From positions 102,625-166,624 of the forward strand of contig CALRVE020000004.1 in assembly GCA_943371535.1 (NCBI GenBank): DNA of 64,000 nt, in the 5' to 3' direction. Positions 51,712 to 62,262 of the stretch are shown here, one piece after another. Positions within the stretch are counted from its first letter, which is position 1, and the number at the start of each line of letters is the position of its first letter. The DNA is from UBA1930 sp943371535 (GTDB lineage: Bacteria; Bacteroidota; Bacteroidia; Chitinophagales; Chitinophagaceae). The notes under the pieces were generated by a model. It ran no database searches. It was given only the letters and a program-made list of their open reading frames with translations, and was not told where the DNA came from. The translations under genes and the position numbers were made by a program.

Positions 51712-54351
51712 CTATTGAATAACAAAAGTTTTGAGTATATTATCTTTATTGTTGATTATTTGAAGAAAATAAGTTCCTCTTTCTAAGTGCTGCACATTTA
51801 AACTTGTTATACCAAGCAAATTTTTAGTTGTACTAATTCTTTGCTTGCCAAAAGCATCCATAACATTAAGTGTTGTATTTCCACTAATGGTTGTTTGTAT
51901 TTGAATAATACCATTATTTACTGGATTTGGGAAAATTGAAACAGTATTTTTCGTGGTTGTACCTATTTTAATTGTATTGCTATATTCGGTTGATCCAGAT
52001 TTACTGTCAATCATTAGTCTATAGTAACGTACATTTTCCATGCTTGTATTTCTATCAGTAAATGAATAGTATTTATTATTGGTAGATGAAATGTTAGCCA
52101 TTGTTGTAAAACTGCCCCCATTGTAACTTACTTGTAACCTGTATTGACTAACATCTTCATCTAACTCGTTATTCCAACTTAACAGAATTTCTTTTTGTTT
52201 TTGTAAAGCAGTAAACTGTGTAATTTTTACAGGCAATAAAAAGCTTGCCCCCTTTAAAGATTTAAAGCCTGTACTGCTGCCAGCCAAAAGTTCATCATAA
52301 TACAATACATTTATTTCAGTACCATTATCTACAATTGTATATGTTGCCTCTCCTGGTGTTGCAGAACCAGTTGATGAAAAGAATATACGACTATAAAAAA
52401 TAGAATTCTGGTATGCATAAAACAAAGTATCACCATTCCATGCTGCTGCTGAAAAACCAGAAGTTCTGCTGGTTGATGTAACATAGCTTCTCCAGGAATT
52501 TAAAACTGGTCGGCTAATCATAAAGTTTATGCCATACTCTCTAGAGAGTGTAGTATTATAAAAACCACCTGACGCAAGTATGGTATCACGACTATGTATT
52601 ACAATATCATTAATAGAAATAAGTGAAGTAGATGGTGAATAAATGTCTTCAGTTCTAACGCTCCAACTGACACCATTCCATTGGGCTTTGTACATACCTC
52701 TAATAATTGGCGAAACAGAATTATCATATTCAACTCCAATATAGGCTACTACTTTACCACTATCGCTGGTAATTTCAATGTCATTTACATCTACATCTTG
52801 TCCATTAACAGATGCATGAATTAATAACTGGCTCCAACTAGATCCACCATTCATCGAATAAAAAACTCCACCTCTATTTGCACCATCTAATTTATAACCA
52901 GCCAATACAATATTGTTTACACTGTCACTTACTGCTATAGCACTAATCTTGCTTCCTACCGAAGGAAAGTTATAAGGAGCTACTTCGGCTGTAAATACTT
53001 GGTTCCAGCTAACGCCTTTATTGGTTGTTTTATAAACCCTGATATTGCCCACATAAGCACTCATAATATCATTACCTACCATTTCAGCAGAATAATAAGG
53101 AGAGCCATCTCCATTTGGAAACATTGGGTTACTCCATTTTTTACTGGAAGTATTATAATCACTTACATAACGTATACCAGCTTTACTGGCTAACCAACCA
53201 AAGTCTTTTGTATTACGCATATCAAAATCATTTACTTGTACAGCTTCTATACCATCATTAATTTCTGTGATTATTGAACCACTATTTTTACTCCACCCTA
53301 AACCTTGATCTGTAGTAATTAAAATTACTCCACCTGTTAAGGCTCTAGATAATGTATGTACACTTCCGTCATTAGGATGTGTTTCAAAAGAAGTATTTCC
53401 AAAATTATTCCAAGATGCTGCAGCTCCTTTTGCGTTGCTATATGCACTTCCAAAATAAACATAGTAATTACCTACTATTGGTTCAAAAAATGAAAAATTA
53501 TTACCAGAAACACCGGCAACATTTGTATTTACAACCGTCCAGCTAGTGGCTGTTGTATCCTTAAAAGCTACATATTTTGTTGTGTTATTACTACCACCAA
53601 TAAAAATTGTTCCGTTAGGAGCAACAGCAGCAGTTTTCCAATAAACACTTGAACTTAAAGTTGATAAATCATCATGTAAAAAAGTAGTAGTTCCGTTTGT
53701 GATATTCGAAAGAATGGTTAATTCAGGATCGTTGCCTTCTTTAAATGCAAGAATAGAATCGCTGAGGTTATAACTCATTTTTTCTTTAATTGGGTAGGTA
53801 AGATTGTTATAACTGTAGCTTGAAATAAAGTTGGTGATATTACCATTAGCATCTAAATCGGAATAACCAAATCGATCTTGATTAGATGAAAATACCCTGA
53901 AGAAAAACCACATTCTATTCCCCTTCACCAAAAAATCGTTCAGTGATGTATCTACACCAAAAGATCTGAATAAAGGAGCATTTCCATCATTAAATGCTGT
54001 TTTATAAATTGAATTATTAGGAGCATTTACAAAGTACATATAACTACTGTAAGCAGCAATTTTTTGAATTCCACTACCTACACCTGCTGCTGCAGTAAGA
54101 GAAGGCATTTTTGTAAAGCTAGATATTGAAGCTGACCCTAAAGCCCCACTTTTTGCTTTTGCATAAAAAGCAGTATTGGCACTCTCGGTTGTAATAAAGA
54201 TGTTTAAACTATCTACCTCACCAATAACTGAAGACGATGCAATGGCATTAACTCGTCCTCCATACACTGCTTCAACATTGGTGATTGTTTGTGCTGTTGT
54301 AACTGCTATACAACTAATTAAGACAATTAAAAGTGTACATATTTTTTTCAT
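51712..54351 (-). CDS. Large secreted T9SS protein with beta-propeller-type (BNR/YCF48-like) repeats
   Basis: An 879-residue secreted protein from ATG 54351 with signal MKKICTLLIVLISCIAVTTAQ. The middle contains sialidase/YCF48-like repeats seen as TTDQGLGWSKNSG, TTNKGVSWNQVF and SMNGGSSWSQLL, each with the Ser/Gly-x-x-W pattern of Asp-box blades. A fibronectin-like segment (LLSWNNELDEDVSQYRLQVS) follows near 700. The C-terminus is a type A sorting domain with SIFPNPVNNGIIQIQ and GTYFLQI. No catalytic residues of a true sialidase are seen. Likely an adhesin or scaffold on the surface. Confidence 0.85.
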   Translation of the reverse strand: MKKICTLLIVLISCIAVTTAQTITNVEAVYGGRVNAIASSSVIGEVDSLNIFITTESANTAFYAKAKSGALGSASISSFTKMPSLTAAAGVGSGIQKIAAYSSYMYFVNAPNNSIYKTAFNDGNAPLFRSFGVDTSLNDFLVKGNRMWFFFRVFSSNQDRFGYSDLDANGNITNFISSYSYNNLTYPIKEKMSYNLSDSILAFKEGNDPELTILSNITNGTTTFLHDDLSTLSSSVYWKTAAVAPNGTIFIGGSNNTTKYVAFKDTTATSWTVVNTNVAGVSGNNFSFFEPIVGNYYVYFGSAYSNAKGAAASWNNFGNTSFETHPNDGSVHTLSRALTGGVILITTDQGLGWSKNSGSIITEINDGIEAVQVNDFDMRNTKDFGWLASKAGIRYVSDYNTSSKKWSNPMFPNGDGSPYYSAEMVGNDIMSAYVGNIRVYKTTNKGVSWNQVFTAEVAPYNFPSVGSKISAIAVSDSVNNIVLAGYKLDGANRGGVFYSMNGGSSWSQLLIHASVNGQDVDVNDIEITSDSGKVVAYIGVEYDNSVSPIIRGMYKAQWNGVSWSVRTEDIYSPSTSLISINDIVIHSRDTILASGGFYNTTLSREYGINFMISRPVLNSWRSYVTSTSRTSGFSAAAWNGDTLFYAYQNSIFYSRIFFSSTGSATPGEATYTIVDNGTEINVLYYDELLAGSSTGFKSLKGASFLLPVKITQFTALQKQKEILLSWNNELDEDVSQYRLQVSYNGGSFTTMANISSTNNKYYSFTDRNTSMENVRYYRLMIDSKSGSTEYSNTIKIGTTTKNTVSIFPNPVNNGIIQIQTTISGNTTLNVMDAFGKQRISTTKNLLGITSLNVQHLERGTYFLQIINNKDNILKTFVIQ

Positions 54352-54473
54352 GGTTGTTTGTTTTGCAGTGTAAAAATATTTCTTGTAAAAAAATATTTCT
54401 TCACCCAAAAGGATGAAATATTTTTAACTACTTCATCCCTTTACAACCATAATGAACTAAAAAAATAGCTAGC

Positions 54474-55088
54474 TTATAAACTTCTTACTTTAGCTATAGC
54501 AGCAGTACGAGATGTAACATCTAACTTATAATATATGTTACTTATGTGTGTTTTAATAGTATTCACAGATACAAATAATGATTGAGCCATTTGTTGATTG
54601 GTTTTGCCTTCGTATACTGCACATAAAACATCAAACTCTCTTTCGCTGATTGCTATTTGTAAATGCTTATTAATTGCATGCAGATTTAATTTGGGTTGAT
54701 TGGCTGTAAGTTGTTGTGTGTAATTGTACAAAGCAATTTCTAACCCAACCAATAAATCTTTCTCATCAAAAGGCTTAATAATATAACCAGCGGGTTTTGT
54801 TTTTTTAGCTCGTTCTAACGTTTGTTTATCGGCATGAGAGGTAAGAAAAATAAAAGGTAATTGATAAATACTATTAATCGTTTCGGCAATATCAATTCCA
54901 TCTTTTTCATCGCCTAAATTTATATCGAGTAGAACAACATCAGGTGTATTGTTTTTGAGTTGATGTAAAGCATCTTCTACACTATAAGCAGTACCCGAAA
55001 CAATAAAATTAAGGTTGTTCAATATTTGTTCAATATCAATACCAATTAGAGGATCATCTTCTACTATTAATACTCTTATTTCGCTCAT
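54474..55088 (-). CDS. LuxR-type DNA-binding response regulator
   Basis: A 204-residue response regulator. The receiver domain has the acidic cluster IVEDDPLIG, phosphoacceptor Asp55 in VVLLDINLGD, the switch residue in FLTSHA and Lys in IIKPFDEKD. The C-terminal LuxR helix-turn-helix is SEREFDVLCAVYEGKTNQQMA then VSVNTIKTHISNIYYKLDV. Its ATG overlaps the stop of the kinase gene, so the two form a pair. The adjacent secreted-protein genes are possible targets. Confidence 0.92.
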   Translation of the reverse strand: MSEIRVLIVEDDPLIGIDIEQILNNLNFIVSGTAYSVEDALHQLKNNTPDVVLLDINLGDEKDGIDIAETINSIYQLPFIFLTSHADKQTLERAKKTKPAGYIIKPFDEKDLLVGLEIALYNYTQQLTANQPKLNLHAINKHLQIAISEREFDVLCAVYEGKTNQQMAQSLFVSVNTIKTHISNIYYKLDVTSRTAAIAKVRSL

Positions 55089-57238
55089 GTGTTTAGTTTA
55101 TACCTTGTAATAATCATTTGAATATCGGTACCATTATTACCAGTTACAGTGAGCATAGCTTTCATTTTTGCTGCAAAAGATTTAATTAATTGATAGCCTA
55201 AAGAATTGGTGCTTTCGTAACTCCAGTTATCTGGTAAGCCTTTACCATTATCTTTTACACGTAATAATAAATTGCCTTTTTCTTGTTTTAATTGAACTTG
55301 AAGATTTCCATTTTGTTGCGTTTCATCAAATGCATATTTGAGTGCATTACTAATTAATTCGGTTAAAATTAAACCTAGTGGAATTACGGTATCTACATCT
55401 AAATTCATTTGATCAATATCTGTTTCAAGCAATACTTTACCTTCTTGTATGTTGTAAGATGCAAATAATGATTGAGTTAGTTTTTCTATATAATCCTTCA
55501 CATCTACTCCAGTTAAATTTTCATCATTATATAAATTTTGATGAATTAAAGCCATACTTTTTACCCTGTCTCTTCCTTCTTTAATGGCTGCTAGTGCTTT
55601 TGTATCGCTAATATTTCGGCTTTGTAAATTGAGTAAACTGCTGACAACTTGTAAATTGTTTTTCACTCTATGATGAATTTCTTTAAGCAATATTTCTTTT
55701 TCGTTTAAAGATTTACTGATGATGGCATTTTTTTCTTCCAGCTTATGATTGTGTTTTTCTTTATTTCTATACAATAAAAAAACACTGCCTGCTACTATTG
55801 TAATAAGAGCCAACCCCAAAGTGTATAGCCAAATAGTTCTTTTATTTGCTTGAATAGATAGGGTTTTATATTCATTCTCCTTATTTAATAATGCAAGCTG
55901 TTGTTTGTTTTTTTCATTTTTTGTTTCAGCAAGTACAAGGGACTGTTCATTTTTTTGCAGCATCAATTCGCTCAACTCATTTTGTTGATTGAGTAAATCT
56001 ATTTCTTGTTTTCGTTGTTTATTTTGAGATTGTGCCAATAACAATGTTTGATGTTCTTGTTTTAATTGTAAATCTTTTACTTTATTTTCTTTATCCAGCA
56101 AAGCAATTTGTTGTTCTTTTTGTGCCACCTTATACTTGGCATCAAGTTCTTCAATTAAAGCCGATCTATTGATATTTAACAAGGAATCGTTATACTCTTT
56201 TAACTGCTCATAATAAGCCAATGCTGCTGAGTAATTTTTCTGTTCCTTTTCGGCTACATATAGTAAATGTGTTATTGCTGCTAAAGATTGAAACTTTGTG
56301 TTTCTGAATCGCATTTTCAAACAACTTTTCAATATAGGAATTGCATTAGCATAATCTTTAACACCCATGTAAGATTGACCTAAACCATATTGTACTGCAT
56401 TATGAATATCCTCCACTTGTCTTACCCTTGTATTTTTTGCTAACTCTTCAAAAATGGGTAATGCTTCAGCAAACTTTTGCTGATAATTTAATCCCAATGC
56501 AATATTTACCTGAGCATTCAGCATCATAGCTACATCGTTACTGCTTTGGGCTATTGTATAAATGTATTTAAATAAAGTTGTAGCACTATCGTACTTTTTT
56601 TGCAGGTTGTATAATGTTGCAATGTTTAACATTACATTCAATGCAGCCTTATCGTTTTCGGCTTGGTAAATTGCTAGTGCTTCATGGTAATAAGTTGCCG
56701 CTGCTGAAATATTATTTCTCATTCTATATACCAATCCAATACCATTTAAAGTAGTAGCTCTTTGTTTGGGCTTACTGTATAGCTTTTTTAATTCGAGTGA
56801 TTGATGATAATAAATAAGACTGCTATCAAAAATACTCTGCTGATAATATGAATATCCAATATCGTGTTTTATTATGCCTCTTAATTCATTGTCTTTTGTA
56901 AAAGCATTTGCATCAAGTGCCATTCTGAAGTATTTCTTCGCACTATCATATCCCCTTAAACTAGTGTACGCTTGAGCAATAGAATGGCAAGCGTTTGCTT
57001 GTAAATTTTTTTTGTTCAGGTTGTCGCCTTTTTCTTTTACCAATAAGGCTATGGCTAAAACTTCTTTTGGTTTATTTCTTACAAATTCAGCAACCAATTT
57101 AGATAACGTACCTAATGTAACACTATCGTAATTAGATGTTTGAATAATTTTTCTGTAATCATCTATTGTAGCTATTTGTGCATTAGCAAGATTAGCAAAT
57201 AGAAAAAAGAAAAAGCTACTTAGCAGAAAACGTGTCAT
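55085..57238 (-). CDS. TPR-containing histidine kinase (HisKA_2 type)
   Basis: A 717-residue kinase. A signal peptide (FFFFLFANLANAQ) exports the N-terminal half, which contains about seven tetratricopeptide repeats to residue 340 (for example YYHQSLELKKLYSKP, ALAIYQAENDKAALNVM). A long coiled coil leads to one membrane span near 470 (TIWLYTLGLALITIVAGSVFLL). The cytosolic part has the HisKA_2 phosphoacceptor in KEIHHRVKNNLQVVSSLL (His at 522/523), the ATP N-box around Asn631 in TELISNALKYAF and VKDNGKGLPDN. Its stop overlaps the regulator start by four bases. Confidence 0.92.
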   Translation of the reverse strand: MTRFLLSSFFFFLFANLANAQIATIDDYRKIIQTSNYDSVTLGTLSKLVAEFVRNKPKEVLAIALLVKEKGDNLNKKNLQANACHSIAQAYTSLRGYDSAKKYFRMALDANAFTKDNELRGIIKHDIGYSYYQQSIFDSSLIYYHQSLELKKLYSKPKQRATTLNGIGLVYRMRNNISAAATYYHEALAIYQAENDKAALNVMLNIATLYNLQKKYDSATTLFKYIYTIAQSSNDVAMMLNAQVNIALGLNYQQKFAEALPIFEELAKNTRVRQVEDIHNAVQYGLGQSYMGVKDYANAIPILKSCLKMRFRNTKFQSLAAITHLLYVAEKEQKNYSAALAYYEQLKEYNDSLLNINRSALIEELDAKYKVAQKEQQIALLDKENKVKDLQLKQEHQTLLLAQSQNKQRKQEIDLLNQQNELSELMLQKNEQSLVLAETKNEKNKQQLALLNKENEYKTLSIQANKRTIWLYTLGLALITIVAGSVFLLYRNKEKHNHKLEEKNAIISKSLNEKEILLKEIHHRVKNNLQVVSSLLNLQSRNISDTKALAAIKEGRDRVKSMALIHQNLYNDENLTGVDVKDYIEKLTQSLFASYNIQEGKVLLETDIDQMNLDVDTVIPLGLILTELISNALKYAFDETQQNGNLQVQLKQEKGNLLLRVKDNGKGLPDNWSYESTNSLGYQLIKSFAAKMKAMLTVTGNNGTDIQMIITRYKLNT

Positions 57239-57452
57239 AATGAATACAAATTAATTTATTCTTTTGAACTGTTTGCTCATTCTTTTGGGTGAGTTTAACT
57301 GCGGAATTGTTTAAATTATTTACACAATATATACTAAAATTCGGTTTTCTAAACTGCTTCTTTTAAGGTAATAATGAAATATTGTATTAATAGCAACAAC
57401 TTTTTTAAGTTTAATTCTCTTTTTAATTTACTTTTACCTAAATAAAAATTAT

Positions 57453-59291
57453 ATGAAGAAACTTTACTTATTCCTTATTGCTGCAATAACACTAAGTAGT
57501 GTACATGCACAAACTTTATTATCAGAGGGATTTGAAACAGGCTCATCTTTTCCGCCCAACAACTGGACTAGAATTAATGCTGGTAGTGGAAACAATTGGG
57601 AAAGAAACGATTTAGGAACCTTTGGTGATGGCCCATACCCTTTTGCCAATACTGGCACTAAAAGTATGTTGGTTGAGTATAATTTAACAAGTGCTGCTGA
57701 TGCATGGATGATATCTCCAAGCTTAGCTATGACTGCAGGAACCACCTATTCTATTTCATTTTGGTATAGAGTACGTTCGGCAACATGGCCTGAAAAATTA
57801 AAAGTTACATTAGGTAATGCTGCTACAGTTGCTGCACAAACCAATACTATTTGGAATAATGCAGGTGGCGTAAGCTTAGTGAACACTAATTTTTTACAAG
57901 CAACTATTACTTATACACCAACAACAACTGGAAATTTATTTTTAGGTTTCCATTGTTATAATGCTTTGGATTCAGGTTGGGCAATTATTGTAGATGATGT
58001 TTTAGTACAACAAGCAGCAGCTAGTGTACCCAATTGTACATCAAATATTGCACCTGCTAATGCAGCAACCAATGTTACATATTTACCTAGTGTAAATTTA
58101 TCTTGGAATGCAGCAGCTACTGCAACTTCTTACGATGTTTACCATGGCACAGCTAATCCTCCATCATTATTGGGCACAACACCAAATACCAATGTAAACA
58201 TTAATGGTATACAGCCTAGTACCACTTACTATTGGTACATTGTTCCTAAAAACTCTGCTGGCCCTGCTACAGGATGTAGTTCATCTATTTTTTCATATAC
58301 CAGTAGTGCTGCTCCTGCTGCTCCTGCTAACGATGATTGTGCAAGTGCAACAAATATCTCTGCTTATAGTGGAGCTGTTAATGGCACAACCATTAGTGCA
58401 ACCCAAAGTATAGCAGCTGAGGTTTGTGCAAGTTTTACAGGTAATGCAAATGATGATGTATGGTATAAGTTTACAGCCCTACAAAATGGTGGTGCAACAA
58501 TAGCACTTACACCAACAGGCAGTTTCGATGCTGTAATGATTGGTTACTCTGGTAATTGTGGAGCTTTAGTTAATATTGCTTGTGCCGATGCTACAGGTAA
58601 TGGCGGTGCTGAAACATTAACTTTTACTAATTTAACTGCAGGACAAACTTATTATTTTAGAGTATATGGTTATGGTGGTGCTGGTACTGAAAGTGCATTT
58701 TCGTTAAGTGCATCTGGTGCAGCATTACCAGTTGGATTTGCAGGTTTTAAAGCAGAATTACAAAATGGTGTTTCATTGCTTACTTGGAATACAGCTAGTG
58801 AAATTAACAATGCAGGTTTTGGCATTGAAAGAAGTGCCGATGGTGTAAACTTTAGCAATATTGGTTTTGTTACTTCTAAGGTTGATGGTGGTACATCTAA
58901 CGCCACACAACAATATCAATTTACCGATAATCGTATTTTAAGTGGTAACAATTTCTACCGCTTAAAACAAACTGATAGAGATGGTAAGTTTACTTATAGT
59001 AATGTTGTTGTTGTTAAAGCATTAAGATCTCAACAATTAGAAATTGGAGCTATTTATCCAAATCCGGTTAAAAATCAGTTGACTGTTATGGTTAATTCAA
59101 TGTCTAATCAAAAAGGAACATTAACCATTACCGACTTAAGTGGAAAAATTTTAAAACAACAAATTACTGCTCTTAACAATGGTAGTAATACAATTGCTTT
59201 AGACGTTCAACATTTAAGTACAGGAAACTATGTAATTAAAATAGTTGATGCAAATGGTGCTACAGCCATTACAAAATTTGTAAAACAATAA
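57453..59291 (+). CDS. Secreted adhesin-like protein with choice-of-anchor J domain and T9SS tail
   Basis: A 612-residue secreted protein. Signal MKKLYLFLIAAITLSSVHAQ; residues 22-190 are a cleaved-adhesin/choice-of-anchor J domain (EGFETGSSFPPNNWTRIN, then ISFWYRVRSATWPEKLKVTLG). A fibronectin type III segment spans 195-285 (SVNLSWNAAATATSYDVYHG). A pre-peptidase-type domain spans 295-425 (NDDCASATNISAYSG, DDVWYKFTALQNGGATI). A further fibronectin-like part (VSLLTWNTASEINNAGFGIE) precedes the type A tail with IYPNPVKNQLTVMVN and GNYVIKIV. Likely surface-attached; binding partner unknown. Confidence 0.92.
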   Translation: MKKLYLFLIAAITLSSVHAQTLLSEGFETGSSFPPNNWTRINAGSGNNWERNDLGTFGDGPYPFANTGTKSMLVEYNLTSAADAWMISPSLAMTAGTTYSISFWYRVRSATWPEKLKVTLGNAATVAAQTNTIWNNAGGVSLVNTNFLQATITYTPTTTGNLFLGFHCYNALDSGWAIIVDDVLVQQAAASVPNCTSNIAPANAATNVTYLPSVNLSWNAAATATSYDVYHGTANPPSLLGTTPNTNVNINGIQPSTTYYWYIVPKNSAGPATGCSSSIFSYTSSAAPAAPANDDCASATNISAYSGAVNGTTISATQSIAAEVCASFTGNANDDVWYKFTALQNGGATIALTPTGSFDAVMIGYSGNCGALVNIACADATGNGGAETLTFTNLTAGQTYYFRVYGYGGAGTESAFSLSASGAALPVGFAGFKAELQNGVSLLTWNTASEINNAGFGIERSADGVNFSNIGFVTSKVDGGTSNATQQYQFTDNRILSGNNFYRLKQTDRDGKFTYSNVVVVKALRSQQLEIGAIYPNPVKNQLTVMVNSMSNQKGTLTITDLSGKILKQQITALNNGSNTIALDVQHLSTGNYVIKIVDANGATAITKFVKQ

Positions 59292-59311
59292 TTGCAATTT
59301 GAATTCATACA

Positions 59312-59343
59312 AAAATCCCGAGTAATGTTTACTCGGGATTTTT
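59312..59343 (+). terminator. Terminator after the adhesin-like gene
   Basis: AAAATCCCGAGTAA and TTACTCGGGATTTT pair perfectly, with a T-run on the plus strand and an A-run ahead, so it may act in both directions. Confidence 0.9.
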
Positions 59344-59365
59344 TATTTATATAGCTTTTAAAAAG

Positions 59366-59827
59366 TTAATCCATTAAATCTTCTTTTATTACAGCAAGAT
59401 GATGAATTATTAAAGGTAAAGTTGGGCGTTGTGCTGCAAAAATAATTATTAATAAAACTGCAACAATCATAAAATAACTGTTAGCTGTAAGAAAATAAGC
59501 TAACACAGCCAACAAACAAGGAGCTTCTAATAAAGAAAATTTTACAATTGAAAATACTCTGTATTGTTCTATTTTCTCCACTGCACTCATTGCTACATCA
59601 TCTTTTAAAATTTGCACTTTCTTTTTAAATAATGTAAAAGCAGTAAGTACACTTACTACTGTAAATAAAGCAACTACCGTTTCAATAATTCTTGAAGTTG
59701 CTTCATCAAAACGAGCTTCGTTTTTGTTGGTTACAAAGTAGATGGTGATTGCAAACAATATTTGTGCATATAAAAAAGCAGTATGTATGACCAACATTGC
59801 TTTTATATTGGGTTTAAACTTTGTCAT
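59366..59827 (-). CDS. Four-span membrane protein of unknown function
   Basis: A 153-residue protein with four hydrophobic segments (about 12-31, 47-65, 93-112 and 117-135). Between the second and third is KKKVQILKDDVAMSAVEKIEQYR. I recognise it only as a frequent Bacteroidota hypothetical of this type. Its start overlaps the stop of the GH2 gene by four bases, so it is the last gene of a GH53-GH2 operon. Confidence 0.7.
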   Translation of the reverse strand: MTKFKPNIKAMLVIHTAFLYAQILFAITIYFVTNKNEARFDEATSRIIETVVALFTVVSVLTAFTLFKKKVQILKDDVAMSAVEKIEQYRVFSIVKFSLLEAPCLLAVLAYFLTANSYFMIVAVLLIIIFAAQRPTLPLIIHHLAVIKEDLMD

Positions 59828-62244
59828 TCTACCAAATTTTTTTGTTGAATATGGATTACCGATGATTTTAAATCAACCGTTTTTGCAGATAACCGAATGG
59901 CACTTTCGGTTTTACCCGATTGTAAAATTACTTGAGCTCTTCCATTAAATAAACTTCTTTGCCATTTCCCAGGAATGCATTTATCTGCTTCATGGCTACT
60001 AGGATCTCCATTGCCAACACCAATAATTTCAGCATCACCATCAATAGAAAACTCAATTAAATTATTTGCAGTTGGTACCAACAAACCATTTTTATCTTTT
60101 ACACCAATATTTACTACAACAGCATCTTTCCCATTTGCCAATATTATTTTTTTAGACGATTCTAATACCAATTCAATAGCCTCATTTGTAGTTATAACAG
60201 ATGTGGTTAGCTTTTTATTGTTTCTATAAGCAACAGCTTCTAACTTACCCGGCTCATAATTAACAGTCCATTTTAAATGGCTATTTCTGGGCATAGTTTT
60301 TTTACCCAAACTTTTCCCATTTAAAAAAAGCTCAACATTATCGGCATTACTATTTACCCAAACTTCAATTGGTTTATCTTCTTTTCCTTTCCAGTTCCAA
60401 TGTGGTGAAATATGCAACACATCATCTTTGCTCCACCAACTTTTATAGTAATAATAAATATTTTTAGGAAACCCACACATATCCATTACTCCAAAATGCG
60501 AATTGATGTTTGGCCATTTATAAGGTGTGGGTTCTCCTCTGTAATCTAAACCAGTCCAAATAAAACCACCCAACCAAAAATCATTGGTTGCTGCTAAACT
60601 CCACCAAGTTTCTGCAGTGCTTGCCCACCAAGGAGCAGTAATATCTTGATCAGGTACATAGGCTTTTATAGTATCCTTTTCATAAATGCCACGAGTTGTA
60701 ACCGTACTGCCCATTTCGGTTCCAATAATTGGTTGTTCTGGATGATCTTTATGATAATCGGCCACCGCAAACTGCCTGTAATTAAAACTTCTAACAGGAA
60801 TTACCTCATTAACACCAGTAAATACATTGGCTACATCTGCAGCATAAGTACAGGTTCTTGTAGGATCTATTTTTTGTTGAAATGCAATTAAGGTTTGAGC
60901 TATTTTTTTACCCGTTGAATTGGTATGAATCATACCCTCTTCGTTGCCAATACTCCACATAAAAACACTTGCTCTACTTCTATCTCGTTTCAATAATCTT
61001 TCAAATTGATTTAAATATTCGGCACTACTATTTAATAGTCTTTGTTCATTCATTACCAACATTCCTAAACTATCGCAAGCGTCTAATAACTCAGGCGTTG
61101 GTGCATGATGGCTTGTTCTATAGGTATTTACACCCATTTTTTTAAGCAATTCAATTCTATAATATTGCAAGTAATCTGGCAAAGCAGCTCCAACACCAGC
61201 ATGATCTTGATGGCAGTTTACACCCAATATTTTTACATGTTTTCCGTTTACAAAAACACCATTGGGCTCTATTGAAATTGTTCTAATGCCAATTTTATGA
61301 GTAGTGCTATCTATTACTTTTCCTTTCTGTTTTAAAAGATTAACTACTTTATATAAATAAGGACTATCTGTTGACCAAAGACTTGCGTCAGGAACAATTA
61401 ATTTGTTTTGAATCAGCTTTTCATTACCTTGTAAAAAGTAGGTAGTTCTAGATGAAGTTGTTTCTATTTTTCTTCCATCTCTTGTTGTGATGTAAGTTTC
61501 AACAACACAATCTTGTACTTTATTTGTTGCATTTAATACAGGTACTTTTATATATACTGTTGCATTTTTTTCTTGTGTAGTTGTATGAATAAAAACATCC
61601 TCGGTTATATGTAATGGATTGAACACATTCAACCATACATGTCTATAGATTCCTGCACCTTCATAAAACCATCCTTCATATTGAGTAGCATCTACTCTAA
61701 TAACTAAAGTATTTTCTTTATGTACATTTATATAATCAGTAACATCATAATTAACGCCAACATAGCCACTTTGGTTAGTTCCTAAATAAAACCCATTCAG
61801 CCAAAAACTAGCATTTCTAAATACTCCATCAAATTGCAATTGAAATCGTTGATTGCTATCAATTTTATTTACTGTAAATTTTTTTCTGTACCAACCAATA
61901 CTCGTTTCAGGAAATAATCCTCCCACAGGTTTATACCCATGCGATTGAACATCAAAATTATCAACGTTTACAAATGGTAACTCTACAGCCCAATCGTGTG
62001 GCACATTTAGTTTACGCCAACTGCTATCATTGTATTTAGGGTCTATACAAGTTAATGGTGCTGCACCCGATTTAGAAAAAATAGTGGCAATAGAATAATT
62101 AAAATCTTTTGCAGCATTGGCAGCATGGCCAAAACTAAACCTCCAATCTTCATCTAAGTTGATATGTTTTCTTGCATTCTCATTTTGTGCATTTACAATG
62201 CCAACACAGCTAATAAATAAAATATACAATATAGTTTTTATCAT
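59824..62244 (-). CDS. Glycoside hydrolase family 2, probable beta-galactosidase
   Basis: An 806-residue exported enzyme with signal MIKTILYILFISCVGIVNAQ. The jelly-roll domain (GWYRKKFTVNKID, FDGVFRNASFWLNG) is followed by an immunoglobulin-like domain and the catalytic barrel, with the acid/base Glu in MWSIGNEEGM and the nucleophile in IIGTEMGSTV. A C-terminal extension includes DUF4982-type sequence (VWVNSNADNVELFLNGKSLG). Placed directly after a GH53 galactanase, it most likely releases galactose from galacto-oligosaccharides. Confidence 0.93.
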   Translation of the reverse strand: MIKTILYILFISCVGIVNAQNENARKHINLDEDWRFSFGHAANAAKDFNYSIATIFSKSGAAPLTCIDPKYNDSSWRKLNVPHDWAVELPFVNVDNFDVQSHGYKPVGGLFPETSIGWYRKKFTVNKIDSNQRFQLQFDGVFRNASFWLNGFYLGTNQSGYVGVNYDVTDYINVHKENTLVIRVDATQYEGWFYEGAGIYRHVWLNVFNPLHITEDVFIHTTTQEKNATVYIKVPVLNATNKVQDCVVETYITTRDGRKIETTSSRTTYFLQGNEKLIQNKLIVPDASLWSTDSPYLYKVVNLLKQKGKVIDSTTHKIGIRTISIEPNGVFVNGKHVKILGVNCHQDHAGVGAALPDYLQYYRIELLKKMGVNTYRTSHHAPTPELLDACDSLGMLVMNEQRLLNSSAEYLNQFERLLKRDRSRASVFMWSIGNEEGMIHTNSTGKKIAQTLIAFQQKIDPTRTCTYAADVANVFTGVNEVIPVRSFNYRQFAVADYHKDHPEQPIIGTEMGSTVTTRGIYEKDTIKAYVPDQDITAPWWASTAETWWSLAATNDFWLGGFIWTGLDYRGEPTPYKWPNINSHFGVMDMCGFPKNIYYYYKSWWSKDDVLHISPHWNWKGKEDKPIEVWVNSNADNVELFLNGKSLGKKTMPRNSHLKWTVNYEPGKLEAVAYRNNKKLTTSVITTNEAIELVLESSKKIILANGKDAVVVNIGVKDKNGLLVPTANNLIEFSIDGDAEIIGVGNGDPSSHEADKCIPGKWQRSLFNGRAQVILQSGKTESAIRLSAKTVDLKSSVIHIQQKNLVE

Positions 62245-62262
62245 AGCAATAAAGTTAATTTT

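Noticed and set aside
57464..57745. 93-codon open frame opposite the adhesin-like gene start
   Set aside because: It begins within and runs antisense to a signal peptide and anchor J domain with clear motifs, so it is a shadow.
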